Numbered from the stretch's first letter, positions 10,662-22,017 are shown. The stretch: 64,000 nt of DNA from Euclidia mi (GCA_944739405.2 OX123186.2:93041034-93105033), one strand, 5' to 3'. Numbers and translations are program-made. The notes: a model not told the origin generated them from the sequence alone.

Positions 10662-11301
10662 TAACTACAAGCTCTGCTTAGTTTGGGAATAGATGGAATT
10701 GTGTGTACGTGGTAGAATATTATATAAATATATTTATTAAATTAAATTGATTATTCTTGCCACTAAGATTTTTCATTTCTTTTGAAGCAGTCTTGCATAC
10801 TTAAGTATGTTGATCTACCTTATACTAATTGGAGACTCAAAGTCACCAATAGGTCTGTGGTGTCTTGGTTGAGTAGCTGGCTTGTATGTATGTGCCTATC
10901 ATTATAGTAGTAACTCTGTATAAATTATGCTATTACGCTTAATACATATCATTTATCGCTGCACGCAGTGACTTCATCGTCGTCAGGATAACCTTCCGTT
11001 ACTTGGGCTGCTTCAAGGTAAAATAGTTGTAGAACGCCGTGCAAAACAGTACTACAGAGCTGTTTGAATTCAGTGACATGCTTAGAAGAGGTTGGCTTAT
11101 AAATAAATATTGATAGTAGCTCTTATCTTACCTATGATTATTTTATTTTGTATACACATGGATTATTAATTAGGGTGTACTTTGTTTCCATTATTGTATG
11201 TTTGCAAAGCTCCCCTAGTTACATGATATAAACCTAGTGCGGGGCCATTTTTCAAAACAGAGAAAAACAGAAATAAAGTTATACCCTTACCTTTTTTACA
11301 G

Positions 11302-11498
11302 AAATCCGAATGATCCAGTCAACCAGAGGCAAGCCCATGTTACAAATAGGTGAATACCGCTTCAACCAGCATGGTCGCTATCGAAACGGAGGCCCTAGGG
11401 TGCTGTGGATCTGCATACGATGGAGTACCGGCTGCAGGGCCTCGATAACCACCTTCAATAACGAAGTTATCAAAATGAATAACACTCATACGCATTAG
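11302..11498 (+). CDS. mod(mdg4): FLYWCH terminal exon 8 (HTH end)
   Basis: The acceptor CCTTTTTTACAG ends at 11301. The exon opens AA-ATC-CGA-ATG (E-I-R-M, like exon 4). The core is TRGKPMLQIGEYRFNQHG, then LWICIRWSTGCRAS, then H-T-H and TAG. Spacing is C-x6-C and C-x17-H. Asn between the two His is replaced by Thr, which need not affect zinc binding. The frame is clean. Group 1 member. Confidence 0.8.
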
Positions 11499-11689
11499 AC
11501 ATCAGAACTGAGCAAAGAAGATCTCAACTACATATAAGTATTATATGAGTTATACTTAGGAATTAATGATTTATTTATATGCGTTAATAATTATTAAGTA
11601 TTCTTTTTTACTTAATTATTTTTTAGAGGCGAAATACATATTTTTTATTTGGATGTAAAAATGTATTGATTGATACACTATTGATACAT

Positions 11690-12089
11690 ACATACATACA
11701 TAGTCTCACCCCTATAACCCCGAAGAGGTAGGCAGAGGTGTATTTCTACACCCACTTTTCGCCAGATATACTTTAGTCCCACGTAATAAGGGGCGAGCCT
11801 ATTGCCGTACCGGGCACATTTCCAGACTCCGTGCTGCTACTGAGAATTTCGTGACAGAAAAACCCAATAACACTGCCCGACCCAGGAATCGAACCCGGGA
11901 CCTCCCGATCCCAGGCGCACATTTATGCCGCGAGACCAACGAGGCAGTCGTATAGGGTTTGATGTCGAGTTTTCCGTCTCTACGCAAAGATGGTATTTGC
12001 ATCGTGTTATCCCTTAGTCGCCTCTTACGACACCCACGGGAAGATAGGGGGTGGTGACATTTGTATTCTATGCCGTCAACCACACGGTA
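11690..12089 (-). mobile_element. tRNA-derived SINE, large family, copy 1
   Basis: The roughly 400-bp unit is on the minus strand, with (TATG)n tail repeats at 11,690 and a tRNA-like section whose B box reads GGTTCGATTCC in reverse complement (11,885-11,898). Further copies are at 27,782-28,175 (-) and 36,284-36,694 (+). The apparent 94-codon open frame inside is the SINE body and recurs in each copy, so it is not a gene. Confidence 0.8.
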
Positions 12090-12639
12090 AAGGAGGTAAT
12101 ACTATGTTTCTACTATTAGTTTTATATTAAAAATACGTAGCTGTGGTAGCTTAAACGGATACACGTTACCCCTGCGCTACTAAAGGAAGTCGGGGAACAG
12201 CTCAGTTGTTTTTAGTGCGTGGGTCGAACAGCGTAGAATCGTAGAATTTTCCATCGCGAAAATAGCACAACAGAAATAGGGTTGCAACCAAGCTTTGAAA
12301 AACATTAAATTAAATCCATGAATGGATTTAGCTGAAAAATTATCTATATCTTAACGTAATGGTTTGATTTCAATGTGTTTGCGTAATAATGCTGTTATAT
12401 TATAAGGTAGATATTAACAGTTTTTTTTAATAAAATTAACCTCCAAAAACCAGAAACTTGTTTCATTTTGAATAGGTATTTGGCATACGAAATGCATTAC
12501 CTTTTAATACGAGTAAATACTTTTGAATTGTATGCTACATTTTTATTATGCAATTATTTCCTTTTCGGGGCTATACGTAATGTTGTATAAGATTTTGTTT
12601 CTATCTTAGTTATACTAATTTTTAGTGAACTTTTTCAAG

Positions 12640-12864
12640 ATGTACGCCTCATTACTTCAATCAAGGGCAAGCCGATGTTGCAGATTGGTCCGTACCGCTT
12701 CAGTCAACATAGCAGTTATATAAAGAGAGGTCCGAAGATGCTCTGGGTGTGTTCAAGATATTCGTCGGGATGTAGGGTCTCTGTGATCACGGTTGACCAT
12801 TATTAAAATGAAGAACGAACATAACCATAAACCTAACTACAATTTGAATTACGTTAATGTATAA
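12640..12864 (+). pseudogene. mod(mdg4): FLYWCH exon 9, late frameshift
   Basis: A weak acceptor, TTTTTCAAG, ends at 12639 and gives the array phase (AT-GTA-CGC-CTC). The finger reads KGKPMLQIGPYRFSQHSS, LWVCSRYSSGCRVS, then fails at about 12,797 and stops at TAA 12,804-12,806. In the shifted frame the end resumes (IIKMKNEHNH), then about ten more codons to TAA at 12,862. One or two bases were lost or gained just before the conserved I-I-K strand, so the protein loses its two His ligands. Short decay, probably recent. Confidence 0.75.
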
Positions 12865-13089
12865 GTAACTTTAGACAACTTATTGTAATAAGTTACGTAT
12901 TGGGATAGATAATAATGTATTTTAATATACAATATAATAATTAGTAGGTATATGTTAAATGGGACCTTTTAAATGTGCTGTTACTATTGTTATTAGGTTT
13001 TAAGTAATTATGTGAATAATTGCGTCTTTTTTTATTTACAATTTACAAAAAATTTAAAAAGGCACGTTTGGCTGTGCATAGAGGGATGT

Positions 13090-13585
13090 TAGTAGTATTT
13101 ATGGTAGTGAAAGTTAGGTATGGCAGAAGGGTCATGAAAGTAGAATAAATGCTGTAGAAATGAGAGCACTGAGAAGTATGTGAGGTGTTTCTTTGACTGT
13201 CAGAATAAAGAATTGTGTGATAAGAGAGTGTTGTGGGGTAAAAGAAGATGTAGTGACAAACATCGAGAGAGGTATGCTAAGGTGGTTTGGGCACGTGGAG
13301 ACGATGGATGACGAAAGACTGACGAAGCAGATATATGTATAAGGCAAGTGTGAATGGGACAGGACGAAGGGGAAGACCTAGGCGGACGATCTCTGACCAA
13401 ATTAGAGTAATCCTAAAAATAGGACAGGTTAGACGTACCCTGAATAGAGCATGCGTGAGGAATCTGATGGGAGTGAATGAAGCAAGAGAGATATGTCAGG
13501 ATCGTTGCGAATGGCGTTCCGTAGTCTCTGCCTACCCTTCCGGGAAACAGGCGTGAGTCTATGTTATGTATGTAGTATGTATGTT
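13090..13585 (+). mobile_element. LINE 3' fragment, frameshifted reverse transcriptase tail
   Basis: Broken frames read E-M-R-A-L-R-S-M, then IERGMLRWFGHVE, RRGRPRR and DRCEWRSVVSAYPSGKQA. This is the conserved C-terminus of a common lepidopteran non-LTR reverse transcriptase. The 3' end is the phrase CTGCCTACCCTTCCGGG with AAACAGGCGTGAGT and TATG repeats, the same terminus as the SINE remnants at 9,840 and 10,110. It is 5'-truncated and carries frameshifts. Confidence 0.7.
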
Positions 13586-14193
13586 TAAATTAATTTGATC
13601 GGATGCTAAGATGCTAGCAGAAAGATGCTATCTTCTCTAGAGATAGCGTTGCTTACCAAATAATAAATGGCAAACTTGTCGGTCACAGATAAAAAGATTA
13701 TACTTATTAAAGAATGCCTACACGTATTCAATTATTTCCTTGTGTAATATGTCTAGTAACTTCGTCTAGTAGAATTGATTGCTATACTAAGGCCAGGTTT
13801 TCTTGACTTATAAGTTGCTAAGTCTCTCTTTTTATTGAGTTCATCATTATTGAGTTATTTTTAACTTTGCCGATATACTGCGAATGGGAAACCAAATTTC
13901 TCTATGAACGCTTCTTATGACTTGTATATTAAAAGGAGCTGTTGACGTGTATATTGCTTTTTTCGGCGGTAGGTGACAAAAAAGTGAACACGTCCTTGCG
14001 ATTTTAAAAATAGAATTTATTTTAAAATTACCAGTATTTCCTAATTGTATTTTAATAAATTAGTATATAACAGTTCCGTTTAGCATAGCACTTATGGGAT
14101 TGTGTTGATGACACTTAATTAATAAGTTGAAGAACTTACCACCTGCCAGCTAAGCACCTATCACACAGTAAGAAAATAAATCCATTATCTATC

Positions 14194-14949
14194 ATGTCAC
14201 AATTACAAGACATTGAGTCAGCACAGAGGAGTCTAGAGGAGACCTTTACAAAAAGGATGGCAGCGCTTGAAGCTCAGTTAAACAGCGGGGGTTCTTCTAA
14301 GGACACTGTAGCGCGTGTTGCTGAAGAGCTTAGAACCTTCCGCGAGTTAGTCTTCAACATGCTCGGCTTACTCCGTCAACAAATCAAGGAATGCCACAAG
14401 CAGCTTGACGTCATGGAAACCAGGCATCGGCGTAAGGACCTCCTCTTCTTGGGTGTGCCAGAAGCTGAAGGGGAGAATTGTGTTACAACCATCCTAGATT
14501 TGATACACAATAAGCTTCAGCTGAAAGATTTAGCTGCCACTGATCTGAGCAGTTGCCACCGAATTGGTGCTTCTAAGAAGGACAGTAAGCGGCCCGTTCT
14601 TGTTCGGTTCACGAAAGTAGACATCAGGTCTTCTGTATGGCGCGCCAAAACAGCTCTCAAGGGAACATCGGTGTCGTTAAGAGAATTCCTGACCAAAGCA
14701 CGACAAGCTGTATTTGGCAAGGCCCGATCACATTTTGGCATCAAAACTTGCTGGACCCAGGATGGCAATATTATAATAAAGGCGCCGGATGGAAGCCGCC
14801 ACAAGATAGTTGCCGAGGTTGAGCTAAGCGGGCTGATGCAAAAGTATCCCAAAGTAAGTACCACTTCATCGGGGACCAAGGACGGTGACGGGAACGCAGC
14901 AACCTCTGGAGCTACCACAAACGCCGTAAAGAACATTCCGCGTAAATAG
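14194..14949 (+). CDS. LINE A ORF1, coiled-coil nucleic-acid chaperone
   Basis: The 251-aa protein starts at an ATG. Residues 1-80 are a predicted coiled coil (heptad-like pattern with EETFTKRMAALEAQL). Residues 85-200 match the L1-type ORF1 core: RRKDLLFLGVPEAEGEN, SCHRIG, KRPVLVRF and TWRAK-like strands, then a basic C-terminal domain. This class binds element RNA as a trimer and forms the retrotransposition particle. The Ser/Thr/Gly-rich tail (residues 225-251) is of low complexity. The frame is unbroken, and ORF2 begins 458 bases downstream. The assignment rests on motif pattern only. Confidence 0.8.
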   Translation: MSQLQDIESAQRSLEETFTKRMAALEAQLNSGGSSKDTVARVAEELRTFRELVFNMLGLLRQQIKECHKQLDVMETRHRRKDLLFLGVPEAEGENCVTTILDLIHNKLQLKDLAATDLSSCHRIGASKKDSKRPVLVRFTKVDIRSSVWRAKTALKGTSVSLREFLTKARQAVFGKARSHFGIKTCWTQDGNIIIKAPDGSRHKIVAEVELSGLMQKYPKVSTTSSGTKDGDGNAATSGATTNAVKNIPRK

Positions 14950-15407
14950 CCTTGTCTTTATGTATTTCCTCATATATTTTCCTTTTCCATACTTTCTATT
15001 TAACGCTGAATCTGTTTCTTTTAAGTTTACGCCAAAGTAAGTTTGTTATACCAGTTATTTAATCTTTTTATCACACCCTCTTCTTGTAAATTGTTTTGTT
15101 TAGTTGTTTACGTTTCTCATTAAGAGTTGTCAAAGTTGTCAATGTCAACTTACTTTTGACATTAGAGTGGCGTTCGGAAATATATATTTTTTTATTTTAA
15201 GTTTGTGTTTAGTTTATAGTCATTAATTTATTTTTCTTAAACATTAGTACTGTTTTATGTATGTGTCTGCTGGCGGGTGGTGCAGCGATAAGGCATTGCA
15301 TCAATACGCGTGCTTGCCCTTTTCTATAAGTACATACCGTATTATATTCCTGCATAGTTTATTTAAATATTAGTTTATTATATATTTATATTAAGTATAT
15401 TTATTCT

Positions 15408-18400
15408 ATGTTATCTGATGGTGATTCGTTTCACTCCGCTAACGATTCCGCTTGTTCCTCAAACAATGACAGTTTTTGCTCATTTACTGAGTCGCTCGGG
15501 GCCTTTGTCAAGCGTACATTCGACCAACCAACCAAAAAGTTATTAAATGTGTGTCACATCAATGCGCAGAGCGTACCCAGTCACTACAGCGACCTGTATG
15601 ATACTTTCAGTAATGCTAACGTTCATGCCATTCTGATTTCAGAGAGCTGGCTGAAACCTCATCTTCCTTCCACCACCTACTCTCTTCCTGGCTTCGTTCT
15701 GATTCGTAACGACAGGGTGGACCGGAGAGGGGGTGGTGTGGCTATATACCTACGTAGCACATTTTCTTTCAAAATTATCTTGTCTTCACCACCTAATTAT
15801 ACTGCTTCTGCAGAGTATCTTTTCCTCGAGGTTTCAGTCAATGGAGCCAAAACACTCCTTGGAGTGGTTTATTGCCCTCCAGCCATCAATTACTTCTCCA
15901 GTCTCGAATCGATTCTGGAATCTTTAGGGTCAGAATATGCACATCATATCATCATGGGAGATTTTAATACCGACCTTCTTGCTGCCACTTCACCACGTTC
16001 CCTTCGACTCCTAAAAATAATTGAGTCTGCCAGTCTACATACCCTTCCTCTTGACGCCACTCACCACAACATTGAAGGTGTAGACACTTGGCTAGACTTA
16101 ATTATTACCTCTGACCCATCCTTGATCCGTTCTCATGGCCAATTCCCTGCTCCCGGTTTTTCGCACCATGATCTCCTCTTCCTTTCTTATAACCTTAAAC
16201 CCCCTAAACCCCGTCCTAAGGTTCTGCACAAGCGTTGTTTTGGACGTATAGATCGCGACAGCTTGGAAAAGGATGCTTCGGAACTTAACTGGAATCAGTT
16301 TTACACCGCTGACACTGTAGACGATAAGGTGGAGATTTTCAATAACACTGTTCTGAACCTTTATAACAAACATGCCCCTATCAGGAAGGTTAAATTAAAA
16401 CGCCCCCCTGCTCCATGGCTTACTAGAAGCGTACGAATGGCAATGAGGCGCAGGGATCGAGCATTTCGGCTATTCAGAAAGGATCGGACCGACGAAAACT
16501 GGAGCCTTTTCAAAGCTGCAAGAAATCGGTGTAATCAGATGGTACGCAACGCCAAACGCCGCCATATTCTAGAAAACATAAATTCTTCTTCCTCTGCCAA
16601 TATCTGGAAGTTCCTCGGGACCCTAGGTATTGGCAAACAACGTCACATTGATTCTCAGATCGTTGGTTTGGACGATCTAAACCAACATTTCTCCTCTACT
16701 GCTCAGTTGGATCTTCAAACCAGACGTCGCACTGTTGATCAATTGGCTGGTCTAGCTCGGCCCGACGTAACTCCCCTCAATTTTTCTCCAGTCACTCCAG
16801 GTGAGGTCAAGAAAACTATCCTTTCCATAAAGTCCAACGCGGTGGGATATGATGGCATAAGCCGTCGTATGATCACCCTTATCCTTGATCACCTCATCCT
16901 TCCTTTATCCCACATCTTTAATTTTTCCATTGACAACGGTACCTTTCCCTCCTTGTGGCGCAAAGCCTTCGTTATCCCATTGCCAAAAATTCCGAATCCT
17001 ACACTCCCTAGTCATTTTCGACCTATCTCCATTTTACCATTTTTAGCCAAAGTGCTAGAGGCTTGTGTCAATAAGCAGCTGTCCAACTTTATACACCAAA
17101 ACAAGCTTCTAAGTCCGTACCAATCTGGCTTCAGACCTGGACATAGCACTTCTACCGCTCTCCTTAAAGTGACTGGCGATATTGGGGCGGGCATGGAGGA
17201 GACTAAGGTCACAGTGTTGGCCTTAGTTGACTTTTCGAACGCCTTTAATACCGTCAGTCACGATATCCTTCTATCAATCCTTTCCTATCTCATGATCCCA
17301 CCTGGTTTGCTGGACTGGTTCTCAACGTATCTTCAGGGACGTCAGCAGGCTGTTCGCATTGATGAAACCTCATCAAGTTGGCGTGACCTTAGCTCTGGCG
17401 TTCCTCAAGGTGGCATACTCTCTCCTTTACTATTTTCTATTTTTATCAACTTCTTGACCCCTAAACTTCGATGTTCGTATCATCTTTACGCCGACGACTT
17501 GCAGTTATATTCCCAGGCGAGAGTGGAGAACGTGACATTAGCGATAGCTGATGTGAACAGAGACCTGAACACCATCCTGGCTTGGTGCAATGATTTCGGC
17601 CTTGACGTTAACCCAGCTAAATGTCAGGCTATAATAGTAGGCAGTCAGCGTATGACAAACAGATTAAACCTAACATCCCTACCGCCAGTCACATTCAATG
17701 GGTTAATTATTCCATTCAGCCCAGTCGTCAAAGACCTGGGACTGTATATAGATGCCACTCTCGACTGGAAGCCCCAGGTCACCGACGTAAGTCAGAGAGT
17801 CACCGGTACCCTTCGGGCTTTATATCGTCTCAAGAATTTCCTGCCGCCCAAAACTAAGACCATGCTTGTGCAGACCTTAATATTTCCTTTAATCGACTAT
17901 GGTGATGTGTGTTATTATGACCTGAATGCAGAATATCTCAACAAGTATGACCGCCTTCTAAATAACTGCATTCGATTCATATACAATCTTCGTAAGTATG
18001 ATCATGTATCTACTTTTCGTTCCGAACTAAAATGGTTACCTATCCGTCAGCGCCGTAGTTTGCGTGCTCTTACTACACTCTTTTCTTTTCTTCATTCTTC
18101 TTCTCCCCCTGATTACTTGACCAAATACTTTCAATATCTCTCTTCTACTCATGATAGAGCCCTTCGTGCCTCTCATAATTTACTTCTTGCGTGTCCCACA
18201 CATTCTTCTGTTTTCGTTAACTCTTCTTTCATAGTACAAGCTGTACTGCTTTGGAATAGGCTCCCTCCTGAAGTCAGAATGTCCACCAACCGTTATGCAT
18301 TTAAAATGAAAGTACGAGAGCTTCTCTTCAACAAATTGAAGGAATCAACCCATCATTCTCATCAATTATTGTATATTATATTTATATATGTAGACATATA

Positions 18401-18413
18401 TATATTTATATAA
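15408..18413 (+). CDS. LINE A ORF2, endonuclease and reverse transcriptase
   Basis: The protein has 1001 aa. The APE-type endonuclease occupies residues about 45-265: HINAQS, ISESWL, RGGGVAIY, IMGDFNTDLL, and SHHDLL where SDH is usual. The reverse transcriptase occupies about 450-760: FRPISILPFLAKVLE, SGFRPGHST, DFSNAF, GVPQGGILSPLLF, the catalytic YADD box (HLYADDLQLY) and DLGLYID. A long C-terminal domain without a clear Cys knuckle follows. Both catalytic centres look intact, so this copy may be recent and competent. It supplies target-primed reverse transcription for itself and possibly for SINEs. Confidence 0.9.
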   Translation: MLSDGDSFHSANDSACSSNNDSFCSFTESLGAFVKRTFDQPTKKLLNVCHINAQSVPSHYSDLYDTFSNANVHAILISESWLKPHLPSTTYSLPGFVLIRNDRVDRRGGGVAIYLRSTFSFKIILSSPPNYTASAEYLFLEVSVNGAKTLLGVVYCPPAINYFSSLESILESLGSEYAHHIIMGDFNTDLLAATSPRSLRLLKIIESASLHTLPLDATHHNIEGVDTWLDLIITSDPSLIRSHGQFPAPGFSHHDLLFLSYNLKPPKPRPKVLHKRCFGRIDRDSLEKDASELNWNQFYTADTVDDKVEIFNNTVLNLYNKHAPIRKVKLKRPPAPWLTRSVRMAMRRRDRAFRLFRKDRTDENWSLFKAARNRCNQMVRNAKRRHILENINSSSSANIWKFLGTLGIGKQRHIDSQIVGLDDLNQHFSSTAQLDLQTRRRTVDQLAGLARPDVTPLNFSPVTPGEVKKTILSIKSNAVGYDGISRRMITLILDHLILPLSHIFNFSIDNGTFPSLWRKAFVIPLPKIPNPTLPSHFRPISILPFLAKVLEACVNKQLSNFIHQNKLLSPYQSGFRPGHSTSTALLKVTGDIGAGMEETKVTVLALVDFSNAFNTVSHDILLSILSYLMIPPGLLDWFSTYLQGRQQAVRIDETSSSWRDLSSGVPQGGILSPLLFSIFINFLTPKLRCSYHLYADDLQLYSQARVENVTLAIADVNRDLNTILAWCNDFGLDVNPAKCQAIIVGSQRMTNRLNLTSLPPVTFNGLIIPFSPVVKDLGLYIDATLDWKPQVTDVSQRVTGTLRALYRLKNFLPPKTKTMLVQTLIFPLIDYGDVCYYDLNAEYLNKYDRLLNNCIRFIYNLRKYDHVSTFRSELKWLPIRQRRSLRALTTLFSFLHSSSPPDYLTKYFQYLSSTHDRALRASHNLLLACPTHSSVFVNSSFIVQAVLLWNRLPPEVRMSTNRYAFKMKVRELLFNKLKESTHHSHQLLYIIFIYVDIYIFI

Positions 18414-18990
18414 TTATATATATGTATATTGTATAATTATGTTTATAGACATATTTATTAGTATTTATGTACATATGTGTATGTATATTTGTCATGTACT
18501 CTTATGCAATATAATTATGTAATTACTTTATTTATACAATTGTTTCGCTCACTCCTATATCAATTTATTCGTTTTTACGTACTTAGGTACTCTTATATTA
18601 TTGTATAATACCCTTTTACTTTAAAATATTTCTACACTATGTTAAATGCACCTACCACACTTATCTCTCCACCACCCAGGTTGACTGGTAGATAATGCCA
18701 TAAGGCATTAAGTCCGCCTATGCACTATTCTTTTGTGCATAAAGAAATAAATAAATAAATAAATAAATAAATATATTGAACTAGCAGAAAATAACTTAAT
18801 TTTAACCGTTATTTCATTTTAACCGTTGAAAATACAGAAGCTAACATTTGTGCATGTACTTTGAAGCTAAACATCATGGCATTTACGAAATGCCTCTTCG
18901 CTTGCACCAATAATAATGATGATCACCGAATTTTACTAATCTAGCAGCTTCATCAAATACTAACCAATTAAAGCATATAAATTGCTATAG

Positions 18991-19191
18991 AAATACAGAT
19001 AGTCATGGCGAGCAGAGGGAAGCCGATGGTGCAGATGGGTAACCATCGTTTCTATCAGCACAGTGGATATCGTAACGGAGGACGGCGCGTGCTGTGGATC
19101 GGCATCAAATGCAGCTCTGGATGTCGCGCTTCGGTATTCACTACCTATTGATAATCGAAATGTAAAAATTACTAATTGTCATAATCCTTGA
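18991..19191 (+). pseudogene. mod(mdg4): FLYWCH exon 10, three lesions
   Basis: The acceptor TTGCTATAG ending at 18990 gives the array phase (AA-ATA-CAG-ATA). The ACAG at 18,995-18,998 would not. The frame reads SRGKPMVQMGNHRFYQHS, then LWIGIKCSSGCRAS. The first zinc Cys is Gly, as in exon 2. A base change in length near 19,145 shifts the frame to TGA at 19,149-19,151. In the shifted frame the end is C-H-N-P, so the last His is lost too. The exon is dead. Confidence 0.75.
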
Positions 19192-20670
19192 ACTGATTGT
19201 TCAAGAAATAAATATAATATCAAGGGGAAAAATACCAAATTTAGCCAGATACGCTCCGATTTATCAGAACTATACAGACATCTAATCTTATATCTAATAC
19301 TTCGAATGCTAATATATGAAGCTGAATAGTTTGTTTTGCTTTAACGCGCTAATATCAGGAACTACTAGTCCGATTTGAAAAATCTTTCAGTTTTAGATCG
19401 GGGGCGGCCTATGTCTAGCAGTGGACGTTTCTAGGCCGATATGATGATTTATCGAGGAAGGCTATAAGATATATAGCATCACGCTATGAGCCACGGAAGC
19501 GGAGCAGCACCTTAAATAACGCGTGGCATCTAGTTTTTAATAGGTATGCGTATTTCACTGGAACCTGCACAGGTCAATCTTTATGGTATCTTGTAGCGGG
19601 AATGGCTTAAGTAAACATTTCGGTTACCTTATATAATGTATAAGCAATTGGATATATATTTATGTAATTATCGTTCCCTAATCTCTCTAAGAGTTTATCT
19701 TTGTTGTAAGTAGACACTTTATAGTGAAAGCTATTTTTATATTGAATAGCCATACCTGTATCTGAAGATAGAATACATGAACCAATTTTAAGCATTCGCG
19801 ATTTGTATACATTGTAGAAGTAAATTAACATATTTTTGGTAAAATATATGCCAACGTAAAGTTACAAAATCCGTTAGATAATAAAATGTATACCAAGCGA
19901 CATTATAATCTGTGGGTAAATTGTGAACTGCATTTAATGATCACATTATCTATCGAAAGATTACAACCTCGTGGGGTATATTACAACTTAATGGTTTCTG
20001 CAATTTTACGTTGTCATGCGTTTCGTTGACCGGCTTAAAAACTTAGATCGTGATCGCGGATAGACTCGGTCTACAATATTTTTTAAGGAATACTATATCC
20101 ATCATCATCGTCCTAGCGTTATCCCGGTTATAGCTAAGAACTCGCCTTAGATTCCGAGATCCGCTTTCTAATCTTAAGATTGACTTAGATAGTCTTACAT
20201 TTGACAGAATGCAAGCTTTAATATAATAAATAATTATCACCTTGTATTAAGTTTGTTCCTTAAGAACAGTTTAATAAGCCTGTATCATAATACGATATGA
20301 AATAGTGATTTTGCATAATATAATCAGTCTTAACTGATGGAATATTAATTTATCATTAGACTAAAGGATGATTTATCAAAATATTGTGACTTCATGAGAC
20401 GATAAAGATCTGCAGAGGTCTAGGGCAGGCTGATTATGATGATGAAAAACAAGGTTTATTCAATATTACCTTGACTTTTAAAGTTACCGGTGTTGGCATT
20501 AGTGATAAGTTTTTTACTAAGTTACCAAAATATTTAATTGTGATGTAGGTATAATTTGATTTTTCAGAAGTGTTTTTAGTTTAAGATTTTGTCTTAAATA
20601 TTATTGGTTATTGTGTTATTACCTTTTTAAGTTTCTGCCATGAATATATTTTGACATAAGCGATACGTTT

Positions 20671-21098
20671 AAGGGTCGGGACATATCTGACGGAAGATGC
20701 GTCGCGTATTATCGTAACGCCAAAACATACAAATATATAGAAAAACATTCAAACTTTCACACCTGACCGATGATCCGTTAATACGTCGAGCGTACAGCGT
20801 CTGTTCCCATTTTCGTCAACGCACTATCGGTCGACGTCGCGCGCACCACGTGAATTTTGACTGACGCGTTGGCCGACGTTTTAAAATTTAATGTCGTACA
20901 AAGCAACCGCACTGTAGTTGCTGATTGCAGAAACTAGCTAGACGCGTAATGTAGCAGGTCTAATTTGACGGAATAGACGCGACCGATGTAGATACGCTCG
21001 ACGCATTTTCCGACAGATGTTTACCGACCCATTTGACGGAATAGACGGGACTGAAGATACGTTCGACACATCTTCCGTCAGACATGTGCCGACCCTAA
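20671..21098. mobile_element. inverted-repeat element, about 430 bp
   Basis: The left end AAGGGTCGGGACATATCTGA with CGGAAGATG is matched by CATCTTCCGTCAGACATGTG and CCGACCCT at the right end. Internal GC-rich repeats (GACGGAATAGACG at about 20,966 and 21,038) and several CGTCGA motifs are present. There is no ORF, so it is a non-autonomous DNA element. Confidence 0.75.
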
Positions 21099-21501
21099 GT
21101 AGATTGTTTCAATCGGTACCTAATTGTAGATGTATTTTCTGCATAGTTAAACTCATTTGGAAATGATGATACCACGTTTGTTAACACAAACGTGGTATTA
21201 GTGTTTTATAAAATATTGCTCATCTAATTTATCATAATATATTATGTAAACTAGGACTCCATGACTTTCTAGTACCTAATCGTGATAAAATTGGAAATGG
21301 TTACTACACAGTACATATAATGTTTATTAAATAGATTGAACTTGGACTTTATAATGTTTTTTTTTTCATTTTATTTCTCATATTTAACTGATTTTAATAT
21401 CTGAAGGGGGCCACAAAAACACCGCTATCAAAATTTTTTCATAAAAATAAATAAAAATAAAATATTAAAACTATACTTCACTGTATTGTTTCTTGTTACA
21501 G

Positions 21502-21701
21502 TTCATGGCAACGACGATTTGGTGTTTAAAAAGTCAAGAAGTGGTAAAACTTTTCTACAGATCGGCAAATACAAGTTCCATCAAAGAACTTATTACCAAG
21601 GCAACAAAATACCCTGGATATGCAACAATAACAACTGCAGAATTTTAATACATACAAAGGATGGAGTTATAGTATCTGGTAAACGTAATCACAATCACTA
21701 A
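21502..21701 (+). CDS. mod(mdg4): FLYWCH terminal exon 11, divergent
   Basis: The acceptor TTTCTTGTTACAG ends at 21501, and the exon opens TT-CAT-GGC (V with an upstream G). The core is SRSGKTFLQIGKYKFHQRTY, then I-P-W-I-C, four Asn, CRIL, 17 residues and HNH at TAA. The Cys-Cys loop is the shortest in the array (C-x4-C), the usual Arg-Ala after the second Cys is Arg-Ile, and P-W replaces L-W. All four ligands remain. AATAAA lies at 21,748-21,753. Divergence without a frame break suggests selection for a distinct surface. Confidence 0.78.
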
Positions 21702-21854
21702 TACACCTGTATGTAAACGATATCGTTATATCAATATCAAAACTGAAAATAAACGTTCTGCCAAAAAATATTAATGGTTTTGTTTTCTGAGTACCCCTTT
21801 TTTCAGCCTTCTTCAATTTATTTGACTTCTGATTCTTTCTACTGTTACTCCCGG

Positions 21855-21906
21855 GCGGAGCAAAAGTGCTTCAGAATTTTCAGAATTCTGAAGCACTTTT
21901 TGCTCG
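21855..21906. repeat. long palindrome
   Basis: GAGCAAAAGTGCTTCAGAAT is followed by its reverse complement, ending GAAGCACTTTTTGCTC, with arms of about 22 nt and a 6-nt centre. The sequence next to it (CTGGCAATGGGCCCGGTA) is a SINE fragment. Confidence 0.75.
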
Positions 21907-22017
21907 ACGAAGTCTGGCAATGGGCCCGGTAAAATGGGTGGGTATAGAAAGAAACTCGCAAGAACTCAATTAAATTACTTAGCTAACCGTACAGTGGAGA
22001 CATCATTAGAAATTAAT

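Larger units (their letters stand above)
13930..18776 (+). mobile_element. LINE A, apparently full-length non-LTR retrotransposon
   Basis: The element has two long open ORFs (14,194-14,949 and 15,408-18,413) and an AT-rich 3' UTR with a short palindrome (TAATGCCATAAGGCATTA) and TAAGTCCGCC at 18,695-18,720. It ends in an (AAATA)n tail at 18,744-18,776. The 5' end is not sharply visible, and 13,930 is an estimate. It lies in the sense direction between exons 9 and 10. The clade cannot be settled by eye; the tail style is CR1/Jockey-like. Confidence 0.75.

Noticed and set aside
11799..12083. A 94-codon frame recurring at 27,934-28,170 and 36,292-36,576
   Set aside because: It is the body of the large tRNA-derived SINE and occurs with the element in either orientation. 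It is not a cellular gene.
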